DNA of 64,000 nucleotides, taken from contig NW_020312828.1 of NCBI RefSeq assembly GCF_003265705.1, forward strand, positions 58,435,156 through 58,499,155, in the 5' to 3' direction. The notes under the pieces are model-generated. The model was not told the DNA's origin and did not search any database. It was given only the letters and a program-made list of their open reading frames with translations. The number at the start of each line of letters is the position of its first letter. Position 1 is the stretch's first letter. Origin of the DNA: Callorhinus ursinus (taxonomy: Eukaryota > Chordata > Mammalia > Carnivora > Otariidae). The position numbers and the translations under genes are program-made. Shown here in pieces: positions 1 to 12,039 of this stretch.

Positions 1-3000
1 AGACAAATTAGATTTTAAACCAAAGACTATAATAAGAGATGAGGAAGGACACCCTATCTTACTTAAAGTGTCTATCCAACAAGATCTATCAATTGTAAAT
101 ATCTATGCCCCTAACATAGGAGCATATATAAGGCAATTAATAACAAAAGCAAAGAAACACATCGACAACAATAAAATCACAGTAGGGGACTTTAACACCC
201 CCCTCACTGAAATGGACAGATCATTGGAGCAAAGGATTAGCAAGGAAATAAAGACTTTAAATGACACACAGGACCAAGGGGGCTTCACAGATATATTCAG
301 AACATCCCATTCCAAAGAAAAGAATACACATTCTTCTCTAGTGCCCATGGAACATTCTCCAGAATAGATCACATCCTAGGTCACAAATCAGGTCTCAACC
401 AGTACCAAAAGATTGGGATCATTCCCTGAATATTTTCACACCACAAAGCTTTGAAACTAGAACTCAACACAAGAGGAAAGTGGGAAAGAACTCAAATACA
501 TGGAGGCTAAAGAGCATTCTACTAAAGAATGAACGGGTCAACCAGGAAATTAAAGAATTAAAATTTTCATGTTAACAAATGAAAATGAAAACACAACTGT
601 TCAAAATCTTTGGGATGCAGCAAAGGCAGTCCTAAGAGGAAGGTGTATAGCAATACAAGCCTTTCTCAAGAAACAAGAAAGGTCTCAAATACACAACCTA
701 ACCCTCCACCTAAAGGAGCTGGAGAAAGAACAGCAAATAAAGCCTAAACCCAGCAGGAGAAGAGAAATAATGACGATCAGAGCAGAAATCAATGAAATAG
801 AAACCAAAAGAACAGTAGAACAGATCAACGAAACTAGGAGCTGGTTCTTTGAAAGAATTAATTAGATTGATAACCCCCTGGCCAGACTTATCAAAAAGAA
901 AAGAGAAATGACCCAAATAAATAAAATCATGAATGAAGAGGAGAGATCACAACCAACACCAAAGAAATACAAACAATTATAAGAACATATTACGAGCAAC
1001 TATACGCCAGCAAATTAGATAATCTGGAAGAAATGGGTGCATTCCTAGAGATGTATAAACTACCAAAACTGAACCAGGAAGAAATAGAAAACCTGAACAG
1101 ACCTATAACCACTAAGGAAATTGAAGCAGTCATCAAAAATCTCCCAACAAACAAGAGCCCAGGGCCAGATGGCTTCCCAGGGGAATTCTACCAAACATTT
1201 AAAGAATACCTAGTCTTCTGAAATTCTTCCAAAAAATAGAAATGGAAGGAAAAATTCCAAACTCATTTTATGAGGCCAGCATTACCTTGATCCCAAAACC
1301 AGACAAAGACCCCATCAAAAAGGAGAATTACAGACCAATATCCCTGATGAACACGGATGCAAAAATTCTCACCAAAATACTAGCCAATAGGATCCACAGT
1401 ACATTAAAACGATTCTTCACCACGACCAAGTGGGATTTATCCCTGAGCTGCAAGGTTGGTTCAACATCTGCAAATCAATCAATGTGATACAGTACATCAA
1501 TAAAAGAAAGAACAAGAACCATATGATCCTCTCAATAGATGCAGAAAAAGCATTTGACAAAGTACCGCATCCTTTCTTGATCAAAACTCTTCGGAGTATA
1601 GGGATAGAGGGTACATACCTCAATATCATAAAAGCCATCTATGAAAAACCCACAGAGAATGTCATTCTCAATGGGGAAAAACTGAGAGCTTTCCCCCTAA
1701 GGTCAGGAACAAGGCAGGGATGTCCACTATCACCACTGCTATTCAACATAGTACTAGAAGTCCTAGCCACAGCAATCAGACAACAAAATGATATAAAAAG
1801 CATTCTAATCAGCAAAGAAGAAGTCAAACTCTCACTCTTTGCAGACGATATGATACTTTATGTGGAAAACCCAAAAGACTCCACCCCAAAACTGCTAGAA
1901 CTCATACAGGAATTCAGTAAAGTGGCAGGATATAAAATCAATGCACAGAAATCAGTGGCATTTCTATACACCAACAACAAGACAGAAGAAAGAGAAATTA
2001 AGGAGTCAATCCCATTTACAATTGCACCCCAAACCATAAGATACCTAGGAATAAATGTAACCAAAGAGGCAAAGAATCTCTACTCAGAAAACTATAAAAT
2101 ACTGATGAAAGTAATTGAGGAAGACACAAAGAAATGGAAAAACGTTCCATGCTCATGGATTGGAAGAGCAAATATTGTGAAGATGCCAATGCCACCTAGA
2201 GCAATCTACACATTTAATGCAATCCCTATCAAAATACCATCCACTTTTTTCAAAAAAATGGAAAAAATAATCCTAAAATTTGCATGGAACCAGAAAGGAC
2301 CCCGAATAGCCAGAGGAATGTTGAAAAAGAAAAGCAAAGCTGGTGCCATCACAATTCCGGACTTCAAGCTCTATTACAAAGCTGTCATCATCAAGACAGT
2401 ATGGTACTGGCACAAAAACGGACACATAGATCAATGGAACAGAAAAGAGAGCCCAGAAATTGACCCTCAACGCTATGGTCAACTAATCTTTGACAAAGCA
2501 GGAAAGAATGTCCAATGGAAAAAAGACCGTCTCTTCCACAAATGGTGTTGGGAAAATTGGACAGCCACATGCAGATGAATGAAACTGGACCATTTCCTTA
2601 CACCACATACAAATATAGACACAAAATGGTTGAAAGACCTAAATGTGAGACAGGAGTCCATCAGAATCCTAGAGGAGAACACAGGCAGCAACCTCTTCGA
2701 CCTCAGCCACAACTTCTTCCTAGAAACATCGCCAAAGGCAAGGGAAGCAAGGGCAAAAACGAACTATTGGGACTTCATCAAGGTAAAAACTTTTGCTCAG
2801 CAAAGGAAACAGTCAACAAAACCAAAAGACAACCGACAGAATGGGAGAAGATATTTGCAAATGACTATCAGATAAAGGGCTAGTGTCCAAAATCTATAAA
2901 GAACTTATCAAACTCAACACCCAAAGAACAAATAATACAATCAAGAAATGGGCAGAAGACATGAACAGACATTTTTCCAAAGAAGACATCCAAATGGCCA

Positions 3001-3631
3001 ACAGACACAGGATAAAGTACTCATCATCGCTCGGCATCAGGGAAATCCAAATCAAACCTCAGTGAGATACCACCTCACAGCAGTCAGAATGGCTCAAATT
3101 AACAAGTCATGAAAGGACAGATGTTGGCAGGGATGTGGAGAAAGGGGAACCCTCCTACACTGTTGGTGGGAGGTGAGTGGAAAGATCATTGTTCTTTGGT
3201 GGGAATGCAAGCTGGTGCAGCCCCTCTGGAGAACAGTATGGCGGTTCCTCAAAAGTCAAAATTGAGCTACCCTACGACCCAGCAATTGCACTACTGGTTA
3301 TTTATCCCAAAGATACAAATGTAGTGATCCAAAGGTGTACGTGCACCCCGTTGTTTATAGCAGCAATGTTCACAATAGCCAAACTATGGAAAGAGCCAAG
3401 ATGTCCATTGACAGAGCCAAGATGTCCATCGACAGATGAATGGATAAAGAAGTGGTATATATATACAATGGAATATTATGCAGACATCAAAACAAACAAA
3501 CAAACAAACAAACCCCAAATCTTGCCATTTGCAATGATGTGAATGGAACTGGAGGGTATTATGCTGAGCAAAATAAGTCAATCAGAGAAAGACATGTATC
3601 ATATGCTCTCACTCCTATGAGGAATTCTTAA
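1..3631 (+). pseudogene. L1 ORF2 remnant (endonuclease-reverse transcriptase), frameshifted
   Basis: In its active form ORF2p nicks target DNA and copies L1 RNA by target-primed reverse transcription. Visible landmarks, in order: the endonuclease motif IVNIYAPN (about 92-115) and GDFNTPLT (185-208); a degraded endonuclease end RIDHILGHKS (about 360-390); the RT motif [12 protein letters not shown] (about 1156-1190); [22 protein letters not shown] (about 1330-1395); RT motif [12 protein letters not shown] (1532-1564, both Asp present); [15 protein letters not shown] (1703-1747); the catalytic FADD box (1838-1849); and the C-terminal DEWIKK-YIYTMEYY segment (about 3437-3480). The reading frame changes near 300, 550, 870-1000, 1215, 1420, 2575 and again in the 3' part. 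The 1430-2578 stretch (382 codons) is still open and includes FADD. The Cys-rich tail is decayed. It is a fossil, not a protein-coding gene. Confidence 0.95.
3392..3433 (+). repeat. 21-bp tandem duplication in the ORF2 tail
   Basis: The unit 'agagccaagatgtccattg' plus two bases occurs twice back to back (3392-3412 and 3413-3433) with one base difference. In the local frame it doubles the peptide EPRCPLT / EPRCPST just before DEWIKK, a position where L1 ORF2 normally has one copy. The length is a multiple of three, so the frame is kept. Confidence 0.85.
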
Positions 3632-4101
3632 TCTCAGGAAACCAACTGAGGTTTGCTGGAGTGGTGGGGGTGGGAGGGATCGGGTGGCTGGGTGATAGAC
3701 ATTGCGGAGGGTATGTGTTGTGATGAGTGCTGTGAATTGTGTAAGACTGTTGAATACCAGACCCGTGCCTCTGAAACAAAAAATACATTATATATTACAA
3801 AAAATAAAAGAAGAAGATAGTAGGAAGGGAAAATTGAAGGGGGGGAAATCGGAGGGGGAGACGAACCATGAGAGATTATGGACTCTTAGCAACAAACTGA
3901 GGGTTCTGGAGGGGATGGGGGGTGGGGAGATGGGTTATCCTGGTGATGGCTGTTAAAGAGGACACGTGCTTAATGGAACACTGGGTGTTAAATGCAAACA
4001 ATGGATCATGGAACTCTACATCAAAAACTAATGATGTAATGTATGGTGATTAACAACACAATAAAATAAAATTAAATTAAATTAAAATAAAATAAAATAA
4101 A

Positions 4102-4320
4102 AGCATAAAACACTAAGGTAATAATATTTATTGGTTTTGGATGTTTACATTTTAATAAATAAATAATCTTTGGGCAATGCATATGAACTTCAACATAATT
4201 GTTGGTCACCTATTGGGATGAAATAAAGAAAATGAAATGAGGGTGGGCATTAAGTGATATAGACAATTTCAAGAGCATCTCAGAAAAAGAGTTAATTACC
4301 ACCTTTCATATTAGCACATA
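4102..4320. other. Unassigned AT-rich spacer
   Basis: Between two L1 3' ends. No open frame, repeat head or RNA gene was recognised here. Confidence 0.5.
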
Positions 4321-4682
4321 AAATGGTATTATGCTAAGTGAAATAAGTCAAGTAGAGAAAGACAATTATCATGCGGTTTCACTCATATTTTGAATATAAG
4401 GAATAGCACAGAGGAGCATAGGGGAAGGGAGGGAAAACTGAATGGGAAGGAATCAGAGAGGGAGACAAACCATGAGAGACTCTGGAATCTGGGAAACAAA
4501 CTGAGGGTTACAGAAGGGAGGGGGTGGGAGGATGGGCTAACCAGGTGGCGGGTATTAAGGAGGGCATGTGTTTTAATGAGCCCTGGGTGTTATAAGCAAC
4601 TAATGCATCGTTGAACGCTACATCAAAAACTAATGATGTACTATATGTTGGCTAATTGAACATAATAATAATAAAAAAAAGT
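4321..4682 (+). mobile_element. L1 3' end, 5'-truncated
   Basis: Begins in the ORF2 tail ('ggtattatgctaagtgaaat', 4325-4344), passes the G-rich UTR ('gagggagacaaaccatgaga') and 'catcaaaaactaatgatgta', and ends in 'aataataataaaaaaaag'. It resembles the end of the first L1 but differs enough to be a separate, older insertion. No clear target-site duplication was seen. Confidence 0.88.
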
Positions 4683-4945
4683 GTTAGAGAAAACATTTGG
4701 ATTGATTCTATTTCTAAAAGTTGGTTTAGGAAATTTGAAATGGTATCTTCCATTTCTTTTGATAAAACTTTCAAGGTGGTCAAAAACAACAACAAAAAGT
4801 TTTGTTGTGAGCAGAGGCATTCTGACTAGGACCAGGGGTCATTCATTTTCAAAAATGGGCATTGTTGCATCTAAATTAGTAAGCATTGGAAACTGGGAGG
4901 GTCAAGGATGTACTGATAAACTTCCCTTGTTTGTTTTCTTCTTTC

Positions 4946-5205
4946 TTTTTTTAAAGTTTTTAATTCCAGTTAGTTAACATACAGTGTTATATTAGTTTCA
5001 GGTGTACAATATAGTGATTCAACACATCCATACAATACCCAGTGCTCATCACAAGTGCACTCCTTAATCCCTGTCACCTATTTCACCCAACCCCTACCCA
5101 CCTCCCCTCTGGTAGCCATCAGTTTGTTCTCTGTAGTGAAGAGTCTGTTTCTTGGTTTTTGATTTCAATCTCTCTCTCTCTCTCTTTTCCTTTTCTTCTT
5201 TGTTT
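4946..5205 (-). mobile_element. L1 3' end, minus strand
   Basis: Reads on the plus strand as 'tccagttagttaacatacag', then 'cccagtgctcatcacaagtg' and 'accccctctggtagccatcag'-type sequence, the reverse complement of the carnivore L1 3' UTR. It ends at a (TC)n run at about 5170-5187. The body is 5'-truncated. Confidence 0.88.
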
Positions 5206-8200
5206 TCCCTGACTTGATAACAATAGGGAAAAACTTAATAAGATAGATTTAACAAACTGAAGCTCAAGAAGGACAACCAAAGTATTTTGCTTTATAGAAT
5301 TTGAAAAATGGTTTTGCTTACTATGAAACATTTGTATCAGTAAGTTCTTCAAAATTCAATTATAGATCAATTTACTATATTCCCTCCCCACTACTCTGAA
5401 TGATTTGCAAGGTCCAGTAATATGAGAAATTCTGTTCTGGAAAAATTAAAGTATAGATGTGATTGAAATAAGTATGTTATAGGTACTATATTTTTAAAAT
5501 GACATTTTCAGTATAGTAAAATTTGTATTGCAAAAAGTTTACTAAGGGGAAAATAATAATTGTAGCTATTTTACAAGGATATAAATATTGAAATATATGT
5601 TGTAGTTTGAATCTCAATATTTTTTTGTGTTTGCTTACTAATTTCTTATAAAGATCAATTTTCTCTTTCATTCTACAGCACCATTCCATCAGAAAATCTT
5701 CATGACTTTATGATGCTCCTCCGGTGGTGAAGGTAGAGAAAAAAATTTAAAGATTTTTTTTCTTTGTGGATTTAAATACTATATATCTCTATCGTATCTC
5801 TATCTATCAATCAATACTTTAAAGTTTTAGATGTTGTCTATAAGCCTCTAATTTCTGTATTTCTCCAGATCCCCATGAATTTTATCAGTTTGCACCAGGG
5901 AACCTCTTACCTACATTTTTTCAGTATATGCACTATACAAAGGTTCAGAGGGCTCTGGGTGTGGGAGGAGGGGGGCAGGGTGGTGGTGGGGCAGGGAGGG
6001 GAGGTGGGAGGCAACTGATTTCTTGTCTGGGTTTAATTTGCTAAATACTATGCCCTGTCCTTGATACAATTTAGCCTGGAGGAAAATGTGAGGTTTATAA
6101 TTATTGTGTTTGCAATTGACACAAAAGTGCCTTGGTATATTCAGGAATCGATAACCAGCCAAATCTGACAGTAATGGTGACTTGCATCTGAGTGAATTGT
6201 GTAAACTACAGTATGGTAGCTTACATACAGAGGTATGAATCACCTAGGCTATATTGAATATCAAGACACCAGGGTTCTATTACATTCCAGACCTAGCTTA
6301 GAGTAGCAGACCATTTATTAAAATATTATCGATCCATTCCCAGTAAGTTACTGCCTTTTCTAAGTTCATACTTTATATAGAAACCACTCTGTATAAAAAT
6401 ATCTAATTGTTAAGCTTTAAAGACCTGATTCCACAAAGAGGCTAGGGTCTCAATACCCCGTGCCTGAGCCTTTTAAATATTTACTTGATTTTGAAATTTA
6501 AGGGTGATAAGTTTCACTGATTTTCAAATAAATGCAGAAATTTGTAAGCAAAACATGTTCCAGTGCTCCAAAATGTATTGAATGGGTGTTATTTTAATGT
6601 ACCTTATATGTAAGAGATGACTGTCAGAAAGTAAGAAAAAATTCTCAGGCCAAGTTTGAGATAGCTCGGTGGCTAAGACTACAGAACATCCTATTGGAAA
6701 GGAATGCAATAAAAATGGTTCCAATGACTTTAGAAACCTATTCTGAAAACAGGACAAGAGAAATCAGCACTGAGAGTGATGAGAAATCTGTCTTTTGCCT
6801 GATAAAGTAGTAACTCCCAGTCATATTAGGTGGTGTCAGTAGCAGCATGCTGATTTATGATCATCACTGAGTAAAAGACAACATGGATGTGTTTATCCAC
6901 ACTGATTCTGATTTAGAGCTACCAGATGTTGTTGGCACCTTTTACCATGAGATTTGGTTCATTTAGTCAAAACGATTAGTAGAAAACCACATGCTAGAGT
7001 GCATCTACTATCCTGTAAGCAAAGCTGAGGCAATGATGGAGCAAAATAGCTTATCCACAGTAGTCAGCAGGAAGTTTTATTCTGTCACCTCTCTTCATTA
7101 ATCTGTACACATGACTGCTTGGAGAGACAGTGAGTTGATTAGGTCCACAGCACCATCAGCATGCAGACACTCATCACTACTTCTCATTTTCATATGACCC
7201 AGATGGTGTAGCTGCTTGACTGCAATTTTCCTTCATATGTGTTTTTAATAGGTTCCTTTTTTAGATATTGACTTTGCACCCTCATATGTATATTTAAAGC
7301 CAAGCTGAATTAACTCCTCTTTTAGTAACAACTTGAAATAACCATATATTGAAAAAAAATACTTGTTTGTAATAAAAAGAAAAAATTGTTCTAATTATCT
7401 CTGTGCCTAAAAGTACCTCCTATGTCAAAATTATTAGTTAATTGGTTTCTTCAATGTCCTAAGGAAGCACAGTTGACATACGTTCCCAGTATACAGTTGA
7501 GAAATGAAGGCAAAAGTTCACCTCAAGGAAGAGTTAAAACAATAAAATTGAATCTTAAACAGGGTCTTACTATTAATCTGATCCAATTAACCAGTTTTGT
7601 AAGTGAAAACACGTAAGTGAGGAGAATTAAAATCACTTGACAGAGGTTACACAGGGAGTGAGTAGATTGCTAGGGTTAGGTTTCTGCCTTACCTTCTTGC
7701 TCAAAACTTAAAATTGTGTATCCTAGATATCAGTGGGATGCCCTGTGCCTTGAAACTTAGTGCCCTGAATCTATTTTATATGGGAAATTCATTGCTTTCT
7801 CCATAAAGTCTGCAAATTCCCAAAGGTAAAGCTACTCCCAGAGTGTGTGCATCTCGAAGGAAATATTTTTTCATGTATTTATACAAGCAATTTGATTAAA
7901 AATCTATTACAAAAACCAGGAGACTATCTGAGGTATAGTGATTTATTGAAGCTTGGAATAGTGAATAGAGAAGAGGTGCTTACTTGGTTGTTTATTGTCC
8001 AATCAGTGCATGTGAAGATTCTTCACACTGTTCAGGCACCATCTTTGCCTATTCATATGAGTCCAGGAAACATGTTTATTGTTAAATGTGTCCTTTCTAG
8101 TTAACTTAATTTATTCCACTATTAAAAGGAACAATGATCTTTCCACTCACAATGCCATGGCTCTTTAGAACCTGTTTGTATTGAAACAAAGTAGATATTT

Positions 8201-8470
8201 CTGCTTCTGTAGTTCCTTAATACCGTTTATTTAATGGCAATTATGTAATTACTTATAATGCTGCATCATCTATCATGCTCTTATAAATGTTGATTTACAT
8301 CAACTCAAATCATGTTGAAATATTATTTTAACTTTCATAACATAAACACAGAATGACACATCATCCAACCATGATTTATCTTGAAATCTTTAGGCTATAA
8401 TTGTTTCTAGAATTTAATACCTTTTAATGTTGATGATATGCCAGCCTTCCACATACTCTACCAGCAAAAT
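5206..8470. other. Unassigned AT-rich region
   Basis: No gene-like open frame is supported. Contains a G-rich tract (5948-6012), a (TATC)-like patch near 5790-5812, and a MIR-like fragment near 7590-7680 ('gaggttacacagggagtgag'). The remainder was not recognised. Confidence 0.5.
5948..6012 (+). other. G-rich tract with G-quadruplex potential
   Basis: About 65 bases made mostly of G runs of 3 to 6 separated by 1-3 bases ('gggaggaggggggcaggg', then 'ggtggggcagggagggg'). It stands out from the AT-rich surroundings and is not part of a recognised repeat. Quadruplex folding is inference. Confidence 0.55.
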
Positions 8471-8516
8471 GTTAGGTGACAAAAAATTAAAAAAAGAAAG
8501 AAAAGTTAGGTGACAA
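8471..8516 (+). mobile_element. Tail-only retroinsertion scar
   Basis: A 12-base direct repeat 'gttaggtgacaa' (8471-8482 and 8505-8516) flanks 22 bases that are almost pure A ('aaaattaaaaaaagaaagaa' core). This is what L1 machinery leaves when only the A-tail of an RNA is copied. A simple tandem duplication with A expansion is the alternative. Confidence 0.6.
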
Positions 8517-8559
8517 GCCAAAGGAAAGGCAAGAGAAGCAGTTGTATACTATTTGTTTC

Positions 8560-9190
8560 ACACCAGGCATGGCATACAATCAACCTGGGAGAACAGAATA
8601 ATAAAATCAGTTATAGAAAAGACAGAACATTGACTGGAATAGTCCATCGACATTGCAGATGTGGTCACCTCTAGACTCCTGCCAGAGATATGGTATGGAT
8701 TATATAAAAGGGTGAGGTGGCCATCCTAAGTTCTGGCTGAGATGCTTCAGGGTAAAGTGTGTATGCCACCACCCCAACCACTTTGGAGTTCAGTAGGCTG
8801 GAGTTCGCACTACAATCAAAATACTGTCTGGTGGGAACTTGTGCGTGGAACTCAAATCCAAAGATCAGCATTGGACCATTGGTAGCCCACAGCCCTGAAT
8901 TTTTCTTATGTTTAACATGAGTGAGAGACACCCAAAAGAGTGCATAAGCACCATCCTGGTGGCCCTTTCTCACACAGTCTCATGAAAAACATCACACAAC
9001 CAGCAGGGAATCTCCACTTCATAGGTTATTCCCCAGAACTGGGGTTCACACTCTTGAAAGGGAGAGTTAGGACTAAGAAAACTACAGGACTTAAAAGTTT
9101 TGACAAAGATGTGGTAAATGCTGCAGGGATCCCCTGAGACATGTAGTCCAGGGTGAGAATTCCACTCGCTAGTGTCTGAAGACAATACTA
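8560..9190. other. Unassigned block with fewer stop codons on the minus strand
   Basis: Less AT-rich than its neighbours. On the minus strand two overlapping open stretches in different frames (8970-9185, then 8671-8973) run for about 515 bases. The translations match no family I know. It could be an old repeat or a decayed pseudogene. Confidence 0.3.
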
Positions 9191-9250
9191 CCCAGGAACT
9201 TATATTCGTCCTACCTTCCTCACTCTCTGCTTAAAATTTCTGCTGTTGCA

Positions 9251-9433
9251 GGGCACCTGGGTGGCTCAGTTGGTTAAGGGTCTGCCTTTGTCTCAGGTCA
9301 TGATCTCAGTGTCCTGGGATCCAGCCACATATTGGGCTCCCTGCTCAGCGGGGAGTCTGCTTCTCCCTCTGCCTCCTCCCCTACGATCATGCTCTGTCTC
9401 TCTTTCAAATAAATAAATAAAATCTTAAAAAAA
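9251..9433 (+). mobile_element. CAN-SINE
   Basis: Head 'gggcacctgggtggctcag' with the Pol III A-box region, 'ctcaggtcatgatctcag', a CT-rich middle, and tail 'aaataaataaataaaatctt'. An imperfect target-site duplication (aaaatttctgctgttgca near 9233-9250; aaattttctgatgttact near 9430-9447) brackets it. Confidence 0.93.
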
Positions 9434-9770
9434 TTTTCTGATGTTACTGAATATTTGATCCTCACTCCTATTTTGTTTCTGGCTATTGTTTTCATTGTAA
9501 TTTATTTGATTTAATTCCATTTTACCATTGACCCAAATATAAGACATTAATTACTTCATTGATAAAATATTTATTGGTAACCTTATATTTGTCATTAACA
9601 ATTCTAGACCCCGGAGAAATAGCAAATACCCAAAGAAATAATACTCCCTCACTTTACATCCTAGTGGGAGGGATATGTAACAACATAAAAGGATGAAATG
9701 TGTAGTACACTAGACGTGAATAAGGCCTCTTTATAAGACAAAAATAAAGATAACCATGGGATGAGAAGTT

Positions 9771-9963
9771 TTTTTTTTTAAGATTTTATTTATTTATTTG
9801 ACAGAGAGAGACACAGTGAGAGAGGGAACACAAGCAGGGGGAGTGGGAGAGAAGCAAGCCTCCCACTGAGCAGGGAGCCCGATGTGGGGCTCGATCCCAG
9901 GACCCTGGGATCATGACCTGAGCCGAAAGCAGATGCTTAACGACTGAGCCACCCAGGCGCCCC
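9771..9963 (-). mobile_element. CAN-SINE with 12-bp target-site duplication
   Basis: Minus-strand copy: T-run and 'aagattttatttatttattt' on the left, 'gagccacccaggcgcccc' on the right. Flanked by 'ggatgagaagtt' at 9759-9770 and 9964-9975, a perfect duplication that fixes the ends. Confidence 0.95.
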
Positions 9964-9975
9964 GGATGAGAAGTT

Positions 9976-11309
9976 CTTAAATCCAGTTTTAAGAAGGACA
10001 GTCAGGAAGGACCTTGCTGAGGTGATACTACAGTAAAGACTGAGGAAGCCATGCAGATGCCTGTAGGAGAGCAAATGCAAAGAGCCTCAGGCAAAGATAA
10101 GCTTGCCATATTCAGGGAATAGTGAGAAAGCCAAGCTATTACAACAGTGTATGAGGGAAGCAGCACTAGAGGACAAAGTCTGAGAAATCTGCTTCTTGGA
10201 ACATGCAATCTGTACAGTCATACAGGATCCCATACTCAGAAGGAAGTCATACTTATTTTGATATCGTGCTGTTGCCATCTTGGAATTCTTACCAATTTTG
10301 TTGTTGAACTTGTGTTTTGTAAGTGATGTCTGATGGGGAGATAGAACAGCATGTGGGCAGAGGAGATAGATGTAATATGCATGTTCACAGTTGTTTGCAG
10401 CAACATTCAATTCAGCATTCACCATGTCCCATGAACACAGATTTCTAGTGGACTTATGAACCTTGAGAATTCAGCAAGACTCGAAGCAAATATAAGGTAC
10501 AAGTGAAATATCTATAACTCAGTAAGTGAGGCACTGAAAATCTTGAGAAGCCAAACTTTCTTCTTAAACTAGAACTTGCTTTGAATATAGAAAGAAGATA
10601 GTGGTGTTCTAAAAAAAAAACAAAAAACAAAAAACCAAAACATAAGCAACCATACAACTGTATATCTTACTCATTTTATTTCCCTGTATTAGCCAACCAT
10701 TTACCTGACAAGGATGACATAGAAAGGAAAGAGAAAAATGGAGCAATAGATAGGTCCTTAAACTTTTAGTCTTTCCTTACTGAGTTAGTTTTCTCCAGTA
10801 CTTCCATTATCTGGTAAGAATGAAATATATATTCCTGTAACAAGCTATAAAATATGAATCATATAATTTCAGTGTTTCTGCACATGATTTAAATGCTCTG
10901 ATATTTGCATTAAAACTGACATTCACAATATAAAAATGGATAGTAAAACATATTCAATAAAATTTTTAATTATTGTTTCCCTAAAATGACATTAATTAAC
11001 AAACTGTAACAAGTTGAGAGACTGGCAGAGGAAGAAAGATAAAAGTTTTATATTTAGGTATCTTTTCAGAAATCACTTTTTCCTGATTTTGAACAAAGGG
11101 GTCCATATTTTCATTTTGTACTGGGCCTTCTCAAATTGAGTAGATGACCCTGCTGAAAAGTTAGGATTTTCAAGCCATATGGAAACTTTTCAGTAAATGC
11201 ATTAAATTTTACTTTCATTCTGAGATAAGTAGTAAACATTAGAGCTTTGAGAAAAAAAAATGGCAATTTATTTTATGTTTTAAAAAAAATCCTCTGGCAG
11301 CTCGGAGTA
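9976..11309. other. Mostly unassigned; ancient repeat at about 9990-10130
   Basis: 9990-10130 ('gagcaaatgcaaagagcctc', 'gataagcttgccatattc') resembles a common ancient mammalian interspersed repeat and is echoed at 50335-50720. Its family name is uncertain. The rest is AT-rich with an A-rich tract at 10611-10640 and no recognised feature. Confidence 0.45.
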
Positions 11310-11830
11310 CTTTTCCTAGGGGCAAGAATGGAAGCAGGAAGACCAAGCAGGAGTCTCTCGCAGTAATTCAGGCAAGGGGTGATGGTGGCTGGAATTGGAT
11401 GATATGGGTAGAGGTAGTCAGAGGTTGTACATAGCAAACATTATAGGCTATCTAAATGAATGAAGTTGTCAAAGAAGAAATCAATAAAACTTCAAGGATA
11501 TTGGTCTACAAACTGGAAGCAATCAGGTGAAAATTACTGAGAGGTAGAATACTGATATGGTAGTTTTGTTGTTGTTGTTGTTTTTATACTCTGTGTGAGC
11601 ATAGAAAGTCAGCAATTCTTTGTGAACGTGTTAAATTTTTGATATCCCTTAGAGACTCAAAGGAAGATTTCTGGTAAGCAGATGGATATTGAGTCTGGAT
11701 TTGGAAGGTCTGGACAGGGAATGTACATTTGTGATCCATTAGCCCACAGATTGTGTTTAATGCCATGGGGCTGGAAAAATTACCAAGAAGTATATGTCCT
11801 TTAGACAAGAGGCCTATGGACTAATCTCTG
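11310..11830. repeat. Ancient interspersed repeat, family not named
   Basis: Contains 'cagtaattcaggcaagggg' and 'gatggtggctggaattgga', later 'agcagatggatattgagtct' and 'ttaatgccatggggctgga', in the order of a widespread old mammalian repeat. A (TTG)n run lies at about 11563-11580. I cannot assign the class from memory. Confidence 0.5.
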
Positions 11831-12039
11831 GACCTCTCCAGTGTTTAAAGGTAGGGAAGATGAGGAGGAAATGGCAAGAAAGGTAGGAAGAAAATCAAGA
11901 TGTTGATGTCACTAAAGCCAATTGAAAAATAAGTTGATTTATCTGATATGCTTCTTCTCACCTTAGGTACAGAGGTTTGAGTTAATAACATTCATCAGTG
12001 CATTATAGCACATTATCATGATTAGTTTCTGCAAAGTCC

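Larger units (their letters stand above)
1..4101 (+). mobile_element. LINE-1 retrotransposon, 5' part outside window
   Basis: A long plus-strand L1 enters at the left edge inside ORF2 and runs through the ORF2 stop near 3631, a G-rich 3' UTR and an A-rich tail of (aataaa)-like units at about 4055-4101. The UTR has two recognisable parts: one up to about 3800 ending in A-rich sequence, then a 'gaccatgagagattatgg'-type block and 'aactaatgatgtaatgta' before the tail, as in carnivore L1s. The 5' end, ORF1 and the left target-site duplication lie outside the window, so the total length cannot be judged. It is dead as an autonomous element because ORF2 is frameshifted several times. Confidence 0.96.

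Noticed and set aside
1430..2578. Possible host reverse-transcriptase gene
   Set aside because: It is continuous with L1 endonuclease, 3' UTR and A-tail sequence, with frameshifts on both sides.
8940..9185. Opposed plus and minus frames as a gene pair
   Set aside because: Short, overlapping on opposite strands, and neither translation is recognisable. Kept only as an unexplained block.
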